Shown here one piece after another: positions 1 to 10,712 of a stretch of 64,000 bases of DNA. How positions within the stretch are numbered: position 1 is the first letter of the stretch; each line of letters starts with the position of its first letter. The translations under genes were made by a program, and so were the position numbers. The notes under the pieces are model-generated. The model worked only from the letters and a program-made list of their open reading frames with translations, did not search any database and had not been told where the DNA came from. Source of the DNA: Capitella teleta (lineage: Eukaryota; Annelida; Polychaeta; Capitellidae); assembly GCA_000328365.1 (NCBI GenBank), contig KB301771.1, positions 529,503 through 593,502 of the forward strand, written 5' to 3'.

Positions 1-1017
1 GTGGGTTATGCTGACTTATGCGACTCTCCTCACAATTGATACACAAGAAATTTGTGCTTGAACGTTATAACCATTAATTAAGCTACGTAAATGCAAATAT
101 ACAGATTGTGCAACTCGGACGGGATTAATTTACGGTGCCCATTACCTCGATCTGAGGGCGTGTGGTTATTTTGATGGCTGTTCGGAGAAATTGAAGGATC
201 AGAGGAAAGAACATTAATTGGGCATTATTAGGTGTTTATATGATTTACTGTATGTGCATGCGCAAGTTAAGGACTTATGGCATTGATCGGGTAATCACCA
301 TGGACATCCAGTGTATTGGGAAGATGCTTAAATGGGATGCATTCGAAATTCAAAACTCATGCTCGTGCAATTTGTTCGGAAGCAATCGCTCGAACTCCTC
401 GCGATGCATATCCTGGCCAAATGTTACAGAAACACTGCACACATGCCAAACGAACGGGTTATTCAGCACCATGCAATGCATGCATAATATTATGGGGTTT
501 TAGTACTTCTTCGTTTTGTGCCCCGATGCTTCCTGCCTTGATGCCCGCATAAGCTGACTGAGTCGGGCGCAGCACGCCACAAAACATCTTTGCACCTGAC
601 GCGAACGACTCTTTCGTCACTTGCACTAATTGCACTGTCAATCAAATGGCGGGGTTCTTAGACGGGCAGCATGTATATAACGTCTGCTTTTGCCAGAACC
701 GTGCATAATTCGCAAAAAGTATGACAAGCTCTATAAGTAATAGATACTTCATTAATAACAATTTGATTGATTCAATGCGCTTTTTATGGAAGTGCTGTTT
801 CAGGGAATGGACTAGGCCCACCGTATATATATATATATGTGTGTATCTATATATAGTCACTTGGCCTACCACAGAGAGGTGTTTTATCTGGCGATCGTTG
901 ATAATAATTATACAAGGAATGCGTGCGTTGAACTTATGCATGTCGCATATCACAAATGTGTGTTTGGTGGAGGTTTGTTTCCCAATACATGTAATTATAT
1001 GCATGTATGTTCGCATA
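1..1017. other. Non-coding stretch, no gene recognised
   Basis: No family-level similarity or convincing splice pattern is visible. The short open frames on both strands overlap each other and have no recognisable domain. A TA/TG-rich microsatellite lies at about 824-856. Confidence 0.5.
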
Positions 1018-1461
1018 TACAGGCAGTTTCAAAAGTATATTTACAAGTAATGGGGAATTTTCAACCTTGAGTAAAGTGTTACGAAAAGGCTCTTTTCTCT
1101 AAAGCCGCGCAATATACCCCAATATAGTTATCATTTAAAGTCACAGTAGCCTCTTATCTTGACAATTATTAATTTTATTTTGGTTGGTTTTTTTTTTTTT
1201 TTTTCAACTAATTTGATAATTACGAAATTACGACGCAGTGTCGTAAATCGCTTAATTTTCATTCATGATCTTCGCAATCAGGCGCATTCACCTCACTCGA
1301 TGAGCGTTGTTTATCTTACTTTATATATAACTGATATAACCAATTAATTATGATCATTTTTGTAATCAGATGTCATAAGATATTTGGAATATCTTGAACG
1401 GATAAGCATTGACGAAATGTTGAGCAAAAACCTTTTTTACAATAAGAAAGCATCATCGTGG

Positions 1462-1465
<4 letters not shown>

Positions 1466-1497
<32 letters not shown>
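1466..1497. repeat. Poly-T tract of about 32 bases
   Basis: An uninterrupted T run inside the long-inverted-repeat element. It may be polymorphic or mis-sized in the assembly. Confidence 0.9.
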
Positions 1498-1804
1498 CGG
1501 GGGGTTAGCGAGATGCTCCTTATCATATTTTAGCATTATTGAATGATGTTCAATTTGATTAAATTATCCGTATTCACTATTACTCCGAAGGAGAGATGTG
1601 TGGATATTTTGTTAGTATCAACACATTATTTTATTCTCTACATTTCCGTCGTAACACAAACATCTATGACTAGGGTTGCGGCAATTAATTACGGCACATG
1701 CATGCTTAATATCTTGTGTGAGAGTCCGGATCATTCCATAGTGAATAAAATACCACTGCAAAGCATTGTTTACATTATAGTAAATATTACTACATAATAC
1801 ATGC

Positions 1805-3092
1805 ATATATTGGTCACATTAGCATGCAATGCAAGATTGCTCACATAAACCTATACAGTTTTACACCATAGGCTCCTATGAGCATGCAGAGGGCAGTTCA
1901 AATAATAACATTAATGCGAAGACCCTCTGTGGTAAATAACTCATGTGGTTTATTTTCTTCTCATGAAAGGATTTGCGGATATTTATTAAATACTGATATA
2001 GAGTATCACAGAAAGGGTTTGGTTAGAAATCACGGATTTTGTGATAATGCCATTGTGCACGCCTGTTTGTTGGCAGCCTCTGCTTCTCTGAGCCGAAATT
2101 AACGGATGACTCCTCATTGTTTTAAACGGTATAAAATATTATTATATACTTTCTTTTTTTTTATCATTATAGCGTTTGCTTATTATATGCAATCAATATA
2201 TACTTGTCTGGGTCACATTATTTTTATTATCGACTCATCACATAAAACAATATTCATCGAAATTAGCATCGAAGACTCCCAAGATCATGCAGAGGAGATA
2301 ATTTATCATGAAAGCGGAAGACACTCTGTAGTATCTAACACTTTCGTGTCGTTGTTCTTTTATCGTGTTCTAAACTTCTAGAATTAATATAATATGTATG
2401 CTAATTAATTTTAAAGATTTGTTTTGGTTTGGAGATGGCGCCCCAGTGTACGCAGGGCTCGAAATAAGACTCAACTACTCGCCGAGTAAAAATTCTCACT
2501 GGCGAGTAAAAATATCAAAAATGGCCGCCAGATGGCGAGTAAAATCTAGCTATTAAGAAATATCAAAAATGCTAGATTTTTGCTCAATCCTCAGTTAAAA
2601 AACTTTATAAACTGTGAGCCCATGCAGGCGCCTAATATCATGCGGGCAAGTTTGAATTAGCTGACGTCATATCGATTGTCGACGCCAGATCAGACGAGTG
2701 GCGCCGCCGTTGTGTTACTGCATTCACATCTTTTCAAATTAAGTCGCGTCTTAGTATAGTACTATGATATACTGGTAGTTAGTTTGAATACTAAGTAATG
2801 TAGTACACGTAGCAATGACTGATGATTTCGTGAATCTTTGTCTCCATAATCCCCGCTATATGACAGCTGCATTGTCACATACGATCGACCTGAATTAAAT
2901 TGGTTGAGAAAGTGACATACTAGTAGCTATTATCAAAGCGTTTTATGCTATATTTTTCGTCAGAATTTCTGGCGAGTAAAAATATATTTTGGCGAGTAAA
3001 AATTCCCTGTTTTCTACTTTTTCTCTTATTTCGAGCTCAGAGTGTACGCATGTTTGTTCGCGGCCTCTGATGCTCTGAGCGGAACGACGATT
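1805..3092. repeat. Diverged ~400 bp direct duplication inside the element
   Basis: Block 1805-2101 is repeated at an offset of about 400 bp as 2205-2452, continued at 3049-3092. Anchors are GGTCACATTA (1812 and 2211), CATGCAGAGG (1883 and 2286) and the GTTTGTT...CCTCTG...CTCTGAGC block (about 2064-2094, and 3051-3092). The second copy is split by the hAT insertion. The duplication is therefore older than the hAT element. Confidence 0.6.
2453..3040. mobile_element. Non-autonomous hAT element with 8-bp target duplication
   Basis: The 588-bp element begins CAGGGCTCGAAATAAGA and ends TCTTATTTCGAGCTCAG, which are inverted repeats with two mismatches and of the CAGGG type common in hAT elements. 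It is flanked on both sides by the identical octamer AGTGTACG (2445-2452 and 3041-3048), the duplication length typical of hAT. Several copies of GGCGAGTAAAA lie near both ends and look like sub-terminal transposase-binding repeats. No transposase is encoded. Confidence 0.85.
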
Positions 3093-3315
3093 GCGCGCTT
3101 TGAGACGGATTCGTTAATGCAGCATTTCTGGGATATTTGCTATAAAATGACCCGGTAAAGGGCCTAATATATTTGATAAGAGGCTACTGCAACTATAAAT
3201 GATAATTATATTGGGGTACATAGCGTGGTTATTGGGAAAAGAACATTTTTGTAACAATTTACGCAAGGTTGAAAAATCTCCATTACTTGTAAATATACTT
3301 TTGAAACACCCTGTA

Positions 3316-4545
3316 CATGTAGCTATGGTTTTCTGATTTCTCAATCTTGTTAAAGATGCTAAACTTGATGGAATATTTAGGAGAAACTCTCTGCCTTGGA
3401 TGATGCTCAAGTGGTATTAATTGTATGAAGGCCTAATTGAATATTGACATCGATGACGTCAAATGCCGAGTGAATAGTAAATTTCTTTCCAGCCGTTGTA
3501 TCAGTTTGACCTATGGTGTTGAAAGACTAAAAGTGTGCACCTTGCAGCATGGTTCCAGTGGAGTATCTACAATTCTGCAGTTCTACACAAACATAGAAAA
3601 TCAGGTCTGGAAAGATGGCAGTATTTTTCCGTAGTTCTGATTGCCGTTTTAAACCCCTAAACGAGGCATGCGAAATGCCCGATAGTGATCTGACCTTGGG
3701 TGTGAAGGTGTGGATGGTGGCAAAACCCTTTTCTCGTTTGTTACAGGGACATTCATGTCAACGAGTGTCATTAAGTCGTGATGGCCCTCTTTAAACCACG
3801 ATTCAGTGGTCATGAGGAAATCAAAATGTTGGGTTTATAACATTGTGTAACACCCAGTTGGCCGCTCCGACTGGTGGTGTGGCCGTCGTCTGCTCGGTAG
3901 ACAATGGGGTTTATAAGTTATAACTACACATGTATATAGGCTATAATTATTCATTCACATTTTTATGTTCTGTGATAGGTACGCGTATATAGGCCTAGTA
4001 TACAGCCAATGTTAGGAATGCCTGTTTATCTCCAAATTGTTCGATATTTATGGGTACATTATGTGTATTTCGATTTAATATAAAATTTGATATGTACTCT
4101 TCCCGGCACATTTAACTACATGCATCCACATATCTATGTCTAGGTTTCATCTATTCGCACATGCAAGCACTCAACGCCTAATTTGCTCAAGAAAAAAATG
4201 AATCCACCAAAACGATGCTACGAGTAAATAATGTAATCAAAAATGCTATTAGACTCTTGGCATCACAGTATGGGGCCAGGCACGCAAGAATCTCCTCAAA
4301 AACAGGATAATTCTGCACGCCAAATCTCAAACTGCAACACTAAAAATATCTCTTACAATGCACATGCGCACGCACATGCACCATCTCTCTTAATTAAAAA
4401 GACACGAAATCTTCAAAGCTCAGGAAATTGTCCAGCATTCCCATGTACTAGTATACGTAAGATGTAAGGTATGCATAATAAACATTACATGGCATCTTTC
4501 TTTTTTAAAGAAAATGTAAAGTCAATCATAATTAAATTCATACTA
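3316..4545. other. Non-coding stretch, no gene recognised
   Basis: Contains only short open frames (for example 3437-3634, 65 codons) without recognisable motifs or paired splice sites. No repeat family was identified by eye. Confidence 0.45.
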
Positions 4546-4546
4546 C

Positions 4547-4682
4547 AGTGCAACTTCACTGGTCCCCGGCGCTTCCTAAAAGAGTATGACCAGGGAACCA
4601 GTGAACAGTTCAACGTGCACACACAGATGACCTGTGTTAAATCATAACGCACTTCAACAACATTAGAATCATAACGCACTTG
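4547..4682. repeat. Dispersed repeat fragment with inverted arms
   Basis: CAGTGCAACTTCACTGG at 4547 is partly mirrored by CCAGGGAACCAGTGAA (about 4590-4605), and TGACCAGGGAACCAGTGAA recurs at about 25646. Two copies of AATCATAACGCAC follow (about 4640 and 4668); the same paired motif recurs at 19472 and 19493. This suggests fragments of one or two unnamed interspersed families. Confidence 0.45.
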
Positions 4683-4689
4683 ACATGAC

Positions 4690-5031
4690 ATGATGGTGTT
4701 TTACGGCTCCCACCCAAACCATTCGGATGATACGGGTGCCAGAACAGAAGGCCCGAGACCGGGGTTTCCCCCTACTCTTATCGATAAATCCCAAGGGTTC
4801 TTTATCCTGCATACCACCATAGAGACAGTAGTACACAGCGCCCGGCCTTGTTACGCAGTTTGACAGCACTGCAGCTAAAGTCACCAAAGAATTACAATTA
4901 TAACGAATTACAATTATAATTCACAACCATAACGCCCGTGGCCTGATCGGGTCTCGAACCCGGGACCTCGACCCCAACAGTCGGCATAGGATTGCTGTCA
5001 CCCGGTTAAACCCACTGAGCTGTTCGGTGAA
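4690..5031 (-). mobile_element. tRNA-derived SINE, family 1, copy A
   Basis: Read on the minus strand, the copy starts with a tRNA-like head carrying an A-box region and the B box GGGTTCGAGACC. It continues through a shared body (GGGCGTTATG..., ...GGATAAAGAACCCTTGGG) and ends GGGAGCCGTAAAACACC. The whole is collinear with copies at 26647 and 36062. The A and B boxes are RNA polymerase III promoter elements; movement would depend on a LINE partner. No target duplication was found for this copy. Confidence 0.8.
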
Positions 5032-5044
5032 GAATGCAATACAA

Positions 5045-5190
5045 ATAATTGGGGGGGGGGGTATTTAACCTCGAAATCCTGAAACAACTAAGGCTAATGT
5101 AGTCCGGTGAGGAAAGCAGGAGTTAGGTGCCTCACCCAAGGACTCAAGGTTGGTGGATGGCCTCGAACCTCCAGTGGCCAGTGCCTTTTC
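5045..5190 (-). mobile_element. tRNA-derived SINE, family 2, copy A (partial)
   Basis: On the minus strand it shares CTGGAGGTTCGAGGCC (B-box region), an ACCTT/AGTC/GAGGC...CTGCTT-CCTCAC body and the 3' block GATTTCGAGGTTAAAT with the copy at 61068-61235. It ends at a G/C homopolymer and lies next to SINE copy A of family 1 in the same orientation. Confidence 0.6.
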
Positions 5191-5219
5191 GAGCAAATCA
5201 AAAATTTTGTTGAATGACA

Positions 5220-6420
5220 TAAACAAACTAAGTCAAAACAAAATCATCAAGTTTCTGGGGAACTCTCCTCATCCTTTCACTACTTCTAGGCTCAACTGAA
5301 CTACCCTGTGCCCGATTTAAGAGAGTCTCTGGCTCGTAGTCATCAATGAATTGCTCGTCTTGATTTGATTCTGATGTGAGTTTAGTCTTAATGAACTGCT
5401 TATTTCTTGTCAACCTCAATCAACCACATATGACCGAGGTTTTAGGCGATTTGAATTACATGTACTTCGGCTGATACCCAACACTCTTTCTTATCATTCT
5501 ACACATTCACCCTTTCCCCACTCGAAGTGCTCGAAGATTCTTGGTTCCTCTGTTGTGGTGATTTTCTTTTGTTTTGTTTCGATCTTCTTCACTTCTGGAA
5601 ATTTCGAGTAGTAGTCACTTATCACACATTACTGTTATTCCAGGGACCATCTGGAATGGTGTGAGGAATCATTGGTTGTTTGGGTGCCAGTTGAGCACAG
5701 ATTGAACATCTGACTAACATTTTTTCGATTTGTGATAACTTCCCGGGCCAGTACAATACTTCTTGTTCCTTCGTTTTTGTTCGGACTATTCCCTGATGCG
5801 ATTCGTGTATCTTCGACATCATTTCTTTCTTCACTTTCGCTGGCACCACCAGCCTCTTGCCTTTGTATAACACTCCATCAGCAATTGTTAGATTTTCCTT
5901 TGACGCGTAGAATGGTCTGGCCACTTGGGGACATTTTGCACTTATTTCAGGCCATCAACCCATTGTCAGTTCTGCGATACAAGTGAGTATTCTGTCTTGA
6001 CGAGTCTCCTTTTTGAACTTCTCAAATTTCTCAGCTGATATGGGAGTTATTTCCTTGAAATTCTTTCACCGTGTTTACTTCCAATGGACCATCTTCAGCT
6101 TTGCAAGTTTCAGGTAGATATGCTTAGCTGAATGTATCTGCAATTACAAGTCTTTTCCTTTCTTTTGTTGCACCTCCAGATCACATGGCTGTAGTTTCAT
6201 CCTCGATCGCTGGAGTCTCAAAGGAACATGCTTCATCATAATACTGACCAGAGGCTTATGATACGTTTCAACATCCACTTTGTTATATGCAGTGTAATCG
6301 TGAAATTTCTGTGCTCCCCATCGGACCCCATGTGATAACCATCGGTTCCTTTTCAATCTCACTGTAATTCCTTTCTGTTTTAGTGAGCGTCTTGTATGCA
6401 TACGCCCTCGATGTATTCAG
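5220..6420 (-). mobile_element. Ty3/gypsy (Metaviridae) pol fossil
   Basis: A broken pol remnant on the minus strand. 6144-6401 resembles the RNase H region (VETYHKPLVSI and a KKGKDL block). 5622-5924 resembles the HHCC zinc-binding head of the integrase: DGVLYKGKRLVVP, IHESHQGI, VLYWPG and CSICAQ. 5228-5419 could be the polyprotein tail. No LTRs or gag region are visible. It is an old, incomplete fossil with several breaks. Confidence 0.8.
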
Positions 6421-6424
6421 AATT

Positions 6425-7216
6425 TGTTTTGTGGTTGTATGGTACAACAGTCGTCGTCTTTCATGGTTATTTTATAAAAACAGAGCATCAAAAGATGTCA
6501 CTCTCAACAGAAGATGAAAATCTGGCAGTGTAGCCGTATACTTCACTCTAGGTATATGCCTTGTAGAAGTAAAAAGGAGGATCTCTTGGGCGACTCAAAA
6601 AGCAAACAATTAACATTCAGAAAATCACAGGCCTGATTGCATTAGAGTTAGAGGGACTTGGGTGCGCCACAATATGGATGGATCATACACTTAACAAAAC
6701 AAATATTGCGTATTGCCATATATGTGCGACCAAATATTATTTTATTGATACAAATTCATCTTTTAGTGGACTTGGGTAGGGGGCTCCACTGAAGTTGGTC
6801 ACAAGCCAAAAAGTACAGGTGCCATTCGCCAAAGAAGCAGAGTTTGTTTATGTAACAGATTGATGTAAAGCAGTTAAGATGCGATGCGTAATGCAGGAGA
6901 AGCATCCATCGTTTAGAGTGTATGGCAGTATAACCATGATAAATCACTTCACATATATACAGCATGTATTGCCTCTTCGCCGTCTACGGTTATATTTAAC
7001 GATATACACGTAAATGGCATTGACTGGTTGGGAGTAATTAACTAATTATATGTACATACTTATAAAACACATTACATGTACATTGCACATGAAGGTTGCT
7101 TTTCAAGGTCTGCGTCATCATACTGAGCCTGGAAACTCGCTTATGATTAAATGAGTGCGTAATGATCCACGATTGACTTCAAACCTTTTCAAGTTGGAGA
7201 AAGCTGACTTGCAATA
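6425..7216. other. Intergenic; includes the presumed PSMB7 promoter
   Basis: No gene or repeat family recognised. The last 150 bp before 7217 should contain the PSMB7 promoter and 5' leader. I see no TATA box at a useful distance. Confidence 0.35.
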
Positions 7217-10200
7217 ATGGCTGCGATCTGCACCGAACAAACAGAAGGAGGTTTCTCCTTTGAAAACTGCAAAAGGTACAATTAATGCGACATATATTAG
7301 ATCTAAATCAATGCTCGATGTGTAATATTTGGGATTTATACAAAATTAGAGGCTTCAAAGGCTGAATATTCTTTATAAATCCTTGCCGGTTGACATCGTT
7401 ATTTACATTGTGGGCGATAATAGGCGCAAATAGCTGATTTTTTTTTGGTGGAGACTGAAAATTCGGTACTGTCACTCACAGTCGACTCGTGCTCACCAGT
7501 GTCTCTCAATGAGCGAGTTAAGATATTGAGATACGTTTAAATTGATTCGACGCTCAAAGCTAGCTGTGTGTGTTAGATAATGACATTGATGATAGATAAT
7601 CACAATGATTTTGAATGAATGATCATGATGATCATCATTCAGATCAGTCCAGCAGTATGATTCTATAAATTATTCGATGCATATAACAGTATTCAGATAA
7701 TTTTATAGTTCGTAATACTTGTTATAAATTCTAAAGTTAGTAGATAGATAACACAACATGTTGTGAGGTATATAAAACGATTCTAAACATATACACCAGA
7801 GGGCGCTGTATGTGTCGTCTGCTAATTCCCGTCAAATCAACTTACTTAAATGCAATGTGTCTTTCAACTCTAACTCCTTTTTCTAGCCTATTTCATGCTC
7901 AATTTGACTCTCAGAATAGCTTTTATTGTTTGAGAGACAATTACAGACAGGATGTTTCACTCTAAAGCCATCCTGTTCAATTAAGAATGTATCCTAAGCT
8001 CTACACTATTTTCCGCTCCGTTCCGGTTTTAAGGATTTTATTTCGACATTTAGCGATCGTGAGTTCACTGCAGGCTGAAAATTTGCTGCGGTCCGACAAA
8101 ATGGATGCATCGTACCCGTTACTAGTCGTTTTGCAACTGATTGGATTTTTGGCCAATTAATTAGTAATTAGGCGTTGCCGTACGAGATTATTGGTGTCAG
8201 TCGTTTCATTTATTGGTGATCTTGCCAGATCCGAAGTTTCGGCTCCCTCTTTTGAAGAGAAGATTGCTTTCGAGGCAAGCGTCCCAAGATTGGCACGAAT
8301 CAGTGACTTCCCTTGATTCCCTTGATATTATATATATAGACAGAAAGCATTCACTGCATTGAGTTTTGTCCATATCTGCTCGCTCACTGGTAAGACCCCC
8401 TGTGGGTCGTCGGGTCCCCAAAGCAGGTCTCTCAGGGATCAAAAAAATTACTCAAAATGTGAATGTTATGAATGAGAAACGTTATGGTCGCAGGACGTTA
8501 TGAATGCACAAAGTCAAACGCATTTTTCTTTCAAACGATCTCAAAATTTATTTTAAAATATATTTTCTATTTCTGATTTCTTCATTTTTAATTTTTAACT
8601 TTGAACCTTTTATATTGAGAAAAATATTCTGAAAGGGATGATTTTCACATTTCAATGAAAAAATAAATCAAATGAAAGATGAAAAATCATGGTTAAAGAG
8701 AATATTTAACGCCAAACTCTGTCTAAAAGCTTTAGACAGTGTTCGCCTGTATGATATGCGAAATTTCAATGAATGAAAACAAAGAAAGACAGCTGAAGTN
8801 NNNNNNNNNNNNNNNNNNNNNNNNNNNNNNNNNNNNNNNNNNNNNNNNNNNNNNNNNNNNNNNNNNNNNNNNNNNNNNNNNNNNNNNNNNNNNNNNNNNN
8901 NNNNNNNNNNNNNNNNNNNNNNNNNNNNNNNNNNNNNNNNNNNNNNNNNNNNNNNNNNNNNNNNNNNNNNNNNNNNNNNNNNNNNNNNNNNNNNNNNNNN
9001 NNTTGAGTCAGTTTTATGCATGGGCAGTGTTCTTAATTGAATTGCAAAAAGTGCCGCTCACAGATATCTCAGACCTCTGCTAAGTCAGAGATACAAGAGT
9101 CAATATAATGCCTGTTCCCTTTTGAACTCTAGTGAATGTTTCTCTTGTAGCTCACTTGGTCACTATTGTTACCACTGAATACATTAGGATGAAATTTTGT
9201 CTCCTCAACTTTGCTTTGAGGTTTTAAGCAAATAATTTGCTTCCAAATTTACCAATAGTTTGACATGATCTTATTTATCAATTGTCCACCTCAAAGTTAT
9301 CAGACACTGCTCGGGTATGCTGCCATTACGTTATTCTATTTTATCGTTATTCAAACGATGTGAGCCATGCACTCTGCTAACCTGAACCATTTCTCTGTGT
9401 TTTCACGGTTTCTTCTCCTCCTCAGCTCCTGACGAAATAGTTTTAATGCTTTCTCTACTTTCAGAAACCACCTTTTGCAGTCGAAGGGGCTAGCTGCTCC
9501 CAAGGCCTACAAAACTGGAACCACTATTTGCGGAGTGATCTACAAGGTTGGCTGCTGTTTGCTGTTCTTTTTCAATTGCTAAATTGATTGTTACCATTTC
9601 AGGATGGCGTTGTCCTGGGCGCTGACACCCGAGCGACCGGCGACACTTTTGTGGTCGACAAAAACTGTTCAAAGATTCATTACATTGCAGATAATATCTA
9701 GTATGTGTTTCATTTTAAGCATTTTCCCCTCTGATTGTTCACTGTTTCAGTTGTTGCGGTGCTGGGACTGCAGCGGACACTGAAATGACGACACAGATGG
9801 TCTCTTCTCAACTGGAGCTTCATCGTTTGAACACCGGTCGCAAATCTCGATGTTTCACCGCCAACAAAATGCTCTGTCAATATCTGTTCAGGTAAAGGGT
9901 TTAACGACTGTCACTGTTATTATCACAACATGGCTTATGTTAATTAATTAATCTGGAATTTACCTATGGTTATATTCTCTGGATTTTTCACTGGATTTTT
10001 GTAAAAGAAAAGAATTATCTGTGTTGCAATAGCCACCATTTATAGTTTTATACAGTGAAGCGTTCCACCCAGCTATCCGCTCATATTATTCATATGATTT
10101 CAGATACCAGGGTCACATCAGTGCAGCCCTTGTGCTTGGGGGTGTGGACGTGAAGGGACCTCACCTCTACAGCGTCTACCCACACGGCTCCACTGACGGA

Positions 10201-10712
10201 CTCCCATACGTCACCATGGGTAAGCATCTCATAACAACGCTGTAACCTGATGATATTTCTTTCCATAGGTTCTGGAAGCTTGGCTGCTATGTCAGTTTTT
10301 GAGGATGGATACAAGATCGACATGTCCGTATGTATCTTCGATTTCTTTACTTTCCTCGTTTAATTTTGGTTATTAGAGAGATGAGGCTGTTCAGCTGGTC
10401 CGAGACGCCATTAGGGCTGGAATCTTCAACGATCTTGGATCCGGAAGCAACGTTGATGTGTGCGTAATCACCAAGGACAACGTGGAGTACTTGCGTCCTT
10501 ATGAAGTTGCCAACGAGAGAGGAAAACTGTAAGTGGTCTTCTCTCCAATCCAATGCTTTGCTTTGTCAATTCTAATGTAAACTGTTCTCTTCCTCAGCCA
10601 AACTGAGTACAGTTACAAGAAGGGCACCACGGCTGTTTTGACGGAAAAGGTGAAGATGATTGAGATGGACGTTGTGTCATCGGAGGTGCGCCATGTGGAA
10701 GCCATGGAATAG
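7217..10712 (+). CDS. PSMB7: Proteasome subunit beta type-7 (beta-2, trypsin-like)
   Basis: Catalytic beta-2 subunit of the 20S proteasome, which cuts after basic residues inside the beta ring. Eight exons: 7217-7275, 9465-9546, 9603-9700, 9751-9891, 10104-10219, 10269-10327, 10377-10528, 10598-10712. All junctions are GT-AG with matching phases, giving 273 residues (human about 277). The start is [18 protein letters not shown], close to the human amino end. The propeptide ends KTG, so Thr39 is the N-terminal nucleophile ([11 protein letters not shown]). Mature Asp17 (GADTRAT) and Lys33 (CSKIH) are present. Cys31, which helps shape the beta-2 specificity pocket, is kept, as are MGSGS and the Asp/Ser pair in FNDLGSGS. 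The stop at 10710-10712 follows the conserved [10 protein letters not shown] tail. Intron 1 is 2.2 kb and contains an assembly gap; the others are 49-212 nt. An intact, ordinary orthologue. Confidence 0.97.
8800..9002. other. Assembly gap of 203 N in PSMB7 intron 1
   Basis: An unsequenced run. Open frames that cross it are meaningless. It does not affect the coding exons. Confidence 1.

Larger units (their letters stand above)
1020..3313. mobile_element. Long-terminal-inverted-repeat DNA element, Tc1/mariner-like ends
   Basis: The first ~140 bp (1020-1159) match the reverse complement of 3174-3313 at roughly 80 percent by eye. The ends read CAGGCAGTTTCAAAAG on the left and, reversed, CAGGGTGTTTCAAAAG on the right. 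Each end is flanked by a TA dinucleotide (1018-1019 and 3314-3315), as expected for a TA target duplication of the Tc1/mariner superfamily. No transposase frame is recognisable inside, so it is a non-autonomous or decayed copy. A younger hAT element (2453-3040) sits inside it; without that insertion and its duplicated 8 bp the element is about 1.7 kb. The superfamily assignment is inference from the ends alone. Confidence 0.6.

Noticed and set aside
642-1050. Overlapping open frames of 109 and 124 codons on opposite strands
   Set aside because: They run through a TA-rich microsatellite and show no domain; composition is that of AT-rich non-coding DNA.
1878-2102. 74-codon plus-strand frame inside the long-inverted-repeat element
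   Set aside because: The duplicated block 400 bp away does not keep the frame, so it is unlikely to be a transposase exon.
4950-5030. tRNA gene on the minus strand (B box GGGTTCGAGACC)
   Set aside because: The tRNA-like head continues into a body shared with two other loci, so it is a SINE; no intact acceptor stem is visible.
8668-9083. Open frames on both strands of 114-117 codons
   Set aside because: Most of their length is the N gap at 8800-9002, so they are artefacts inside a PSMB7 intron.
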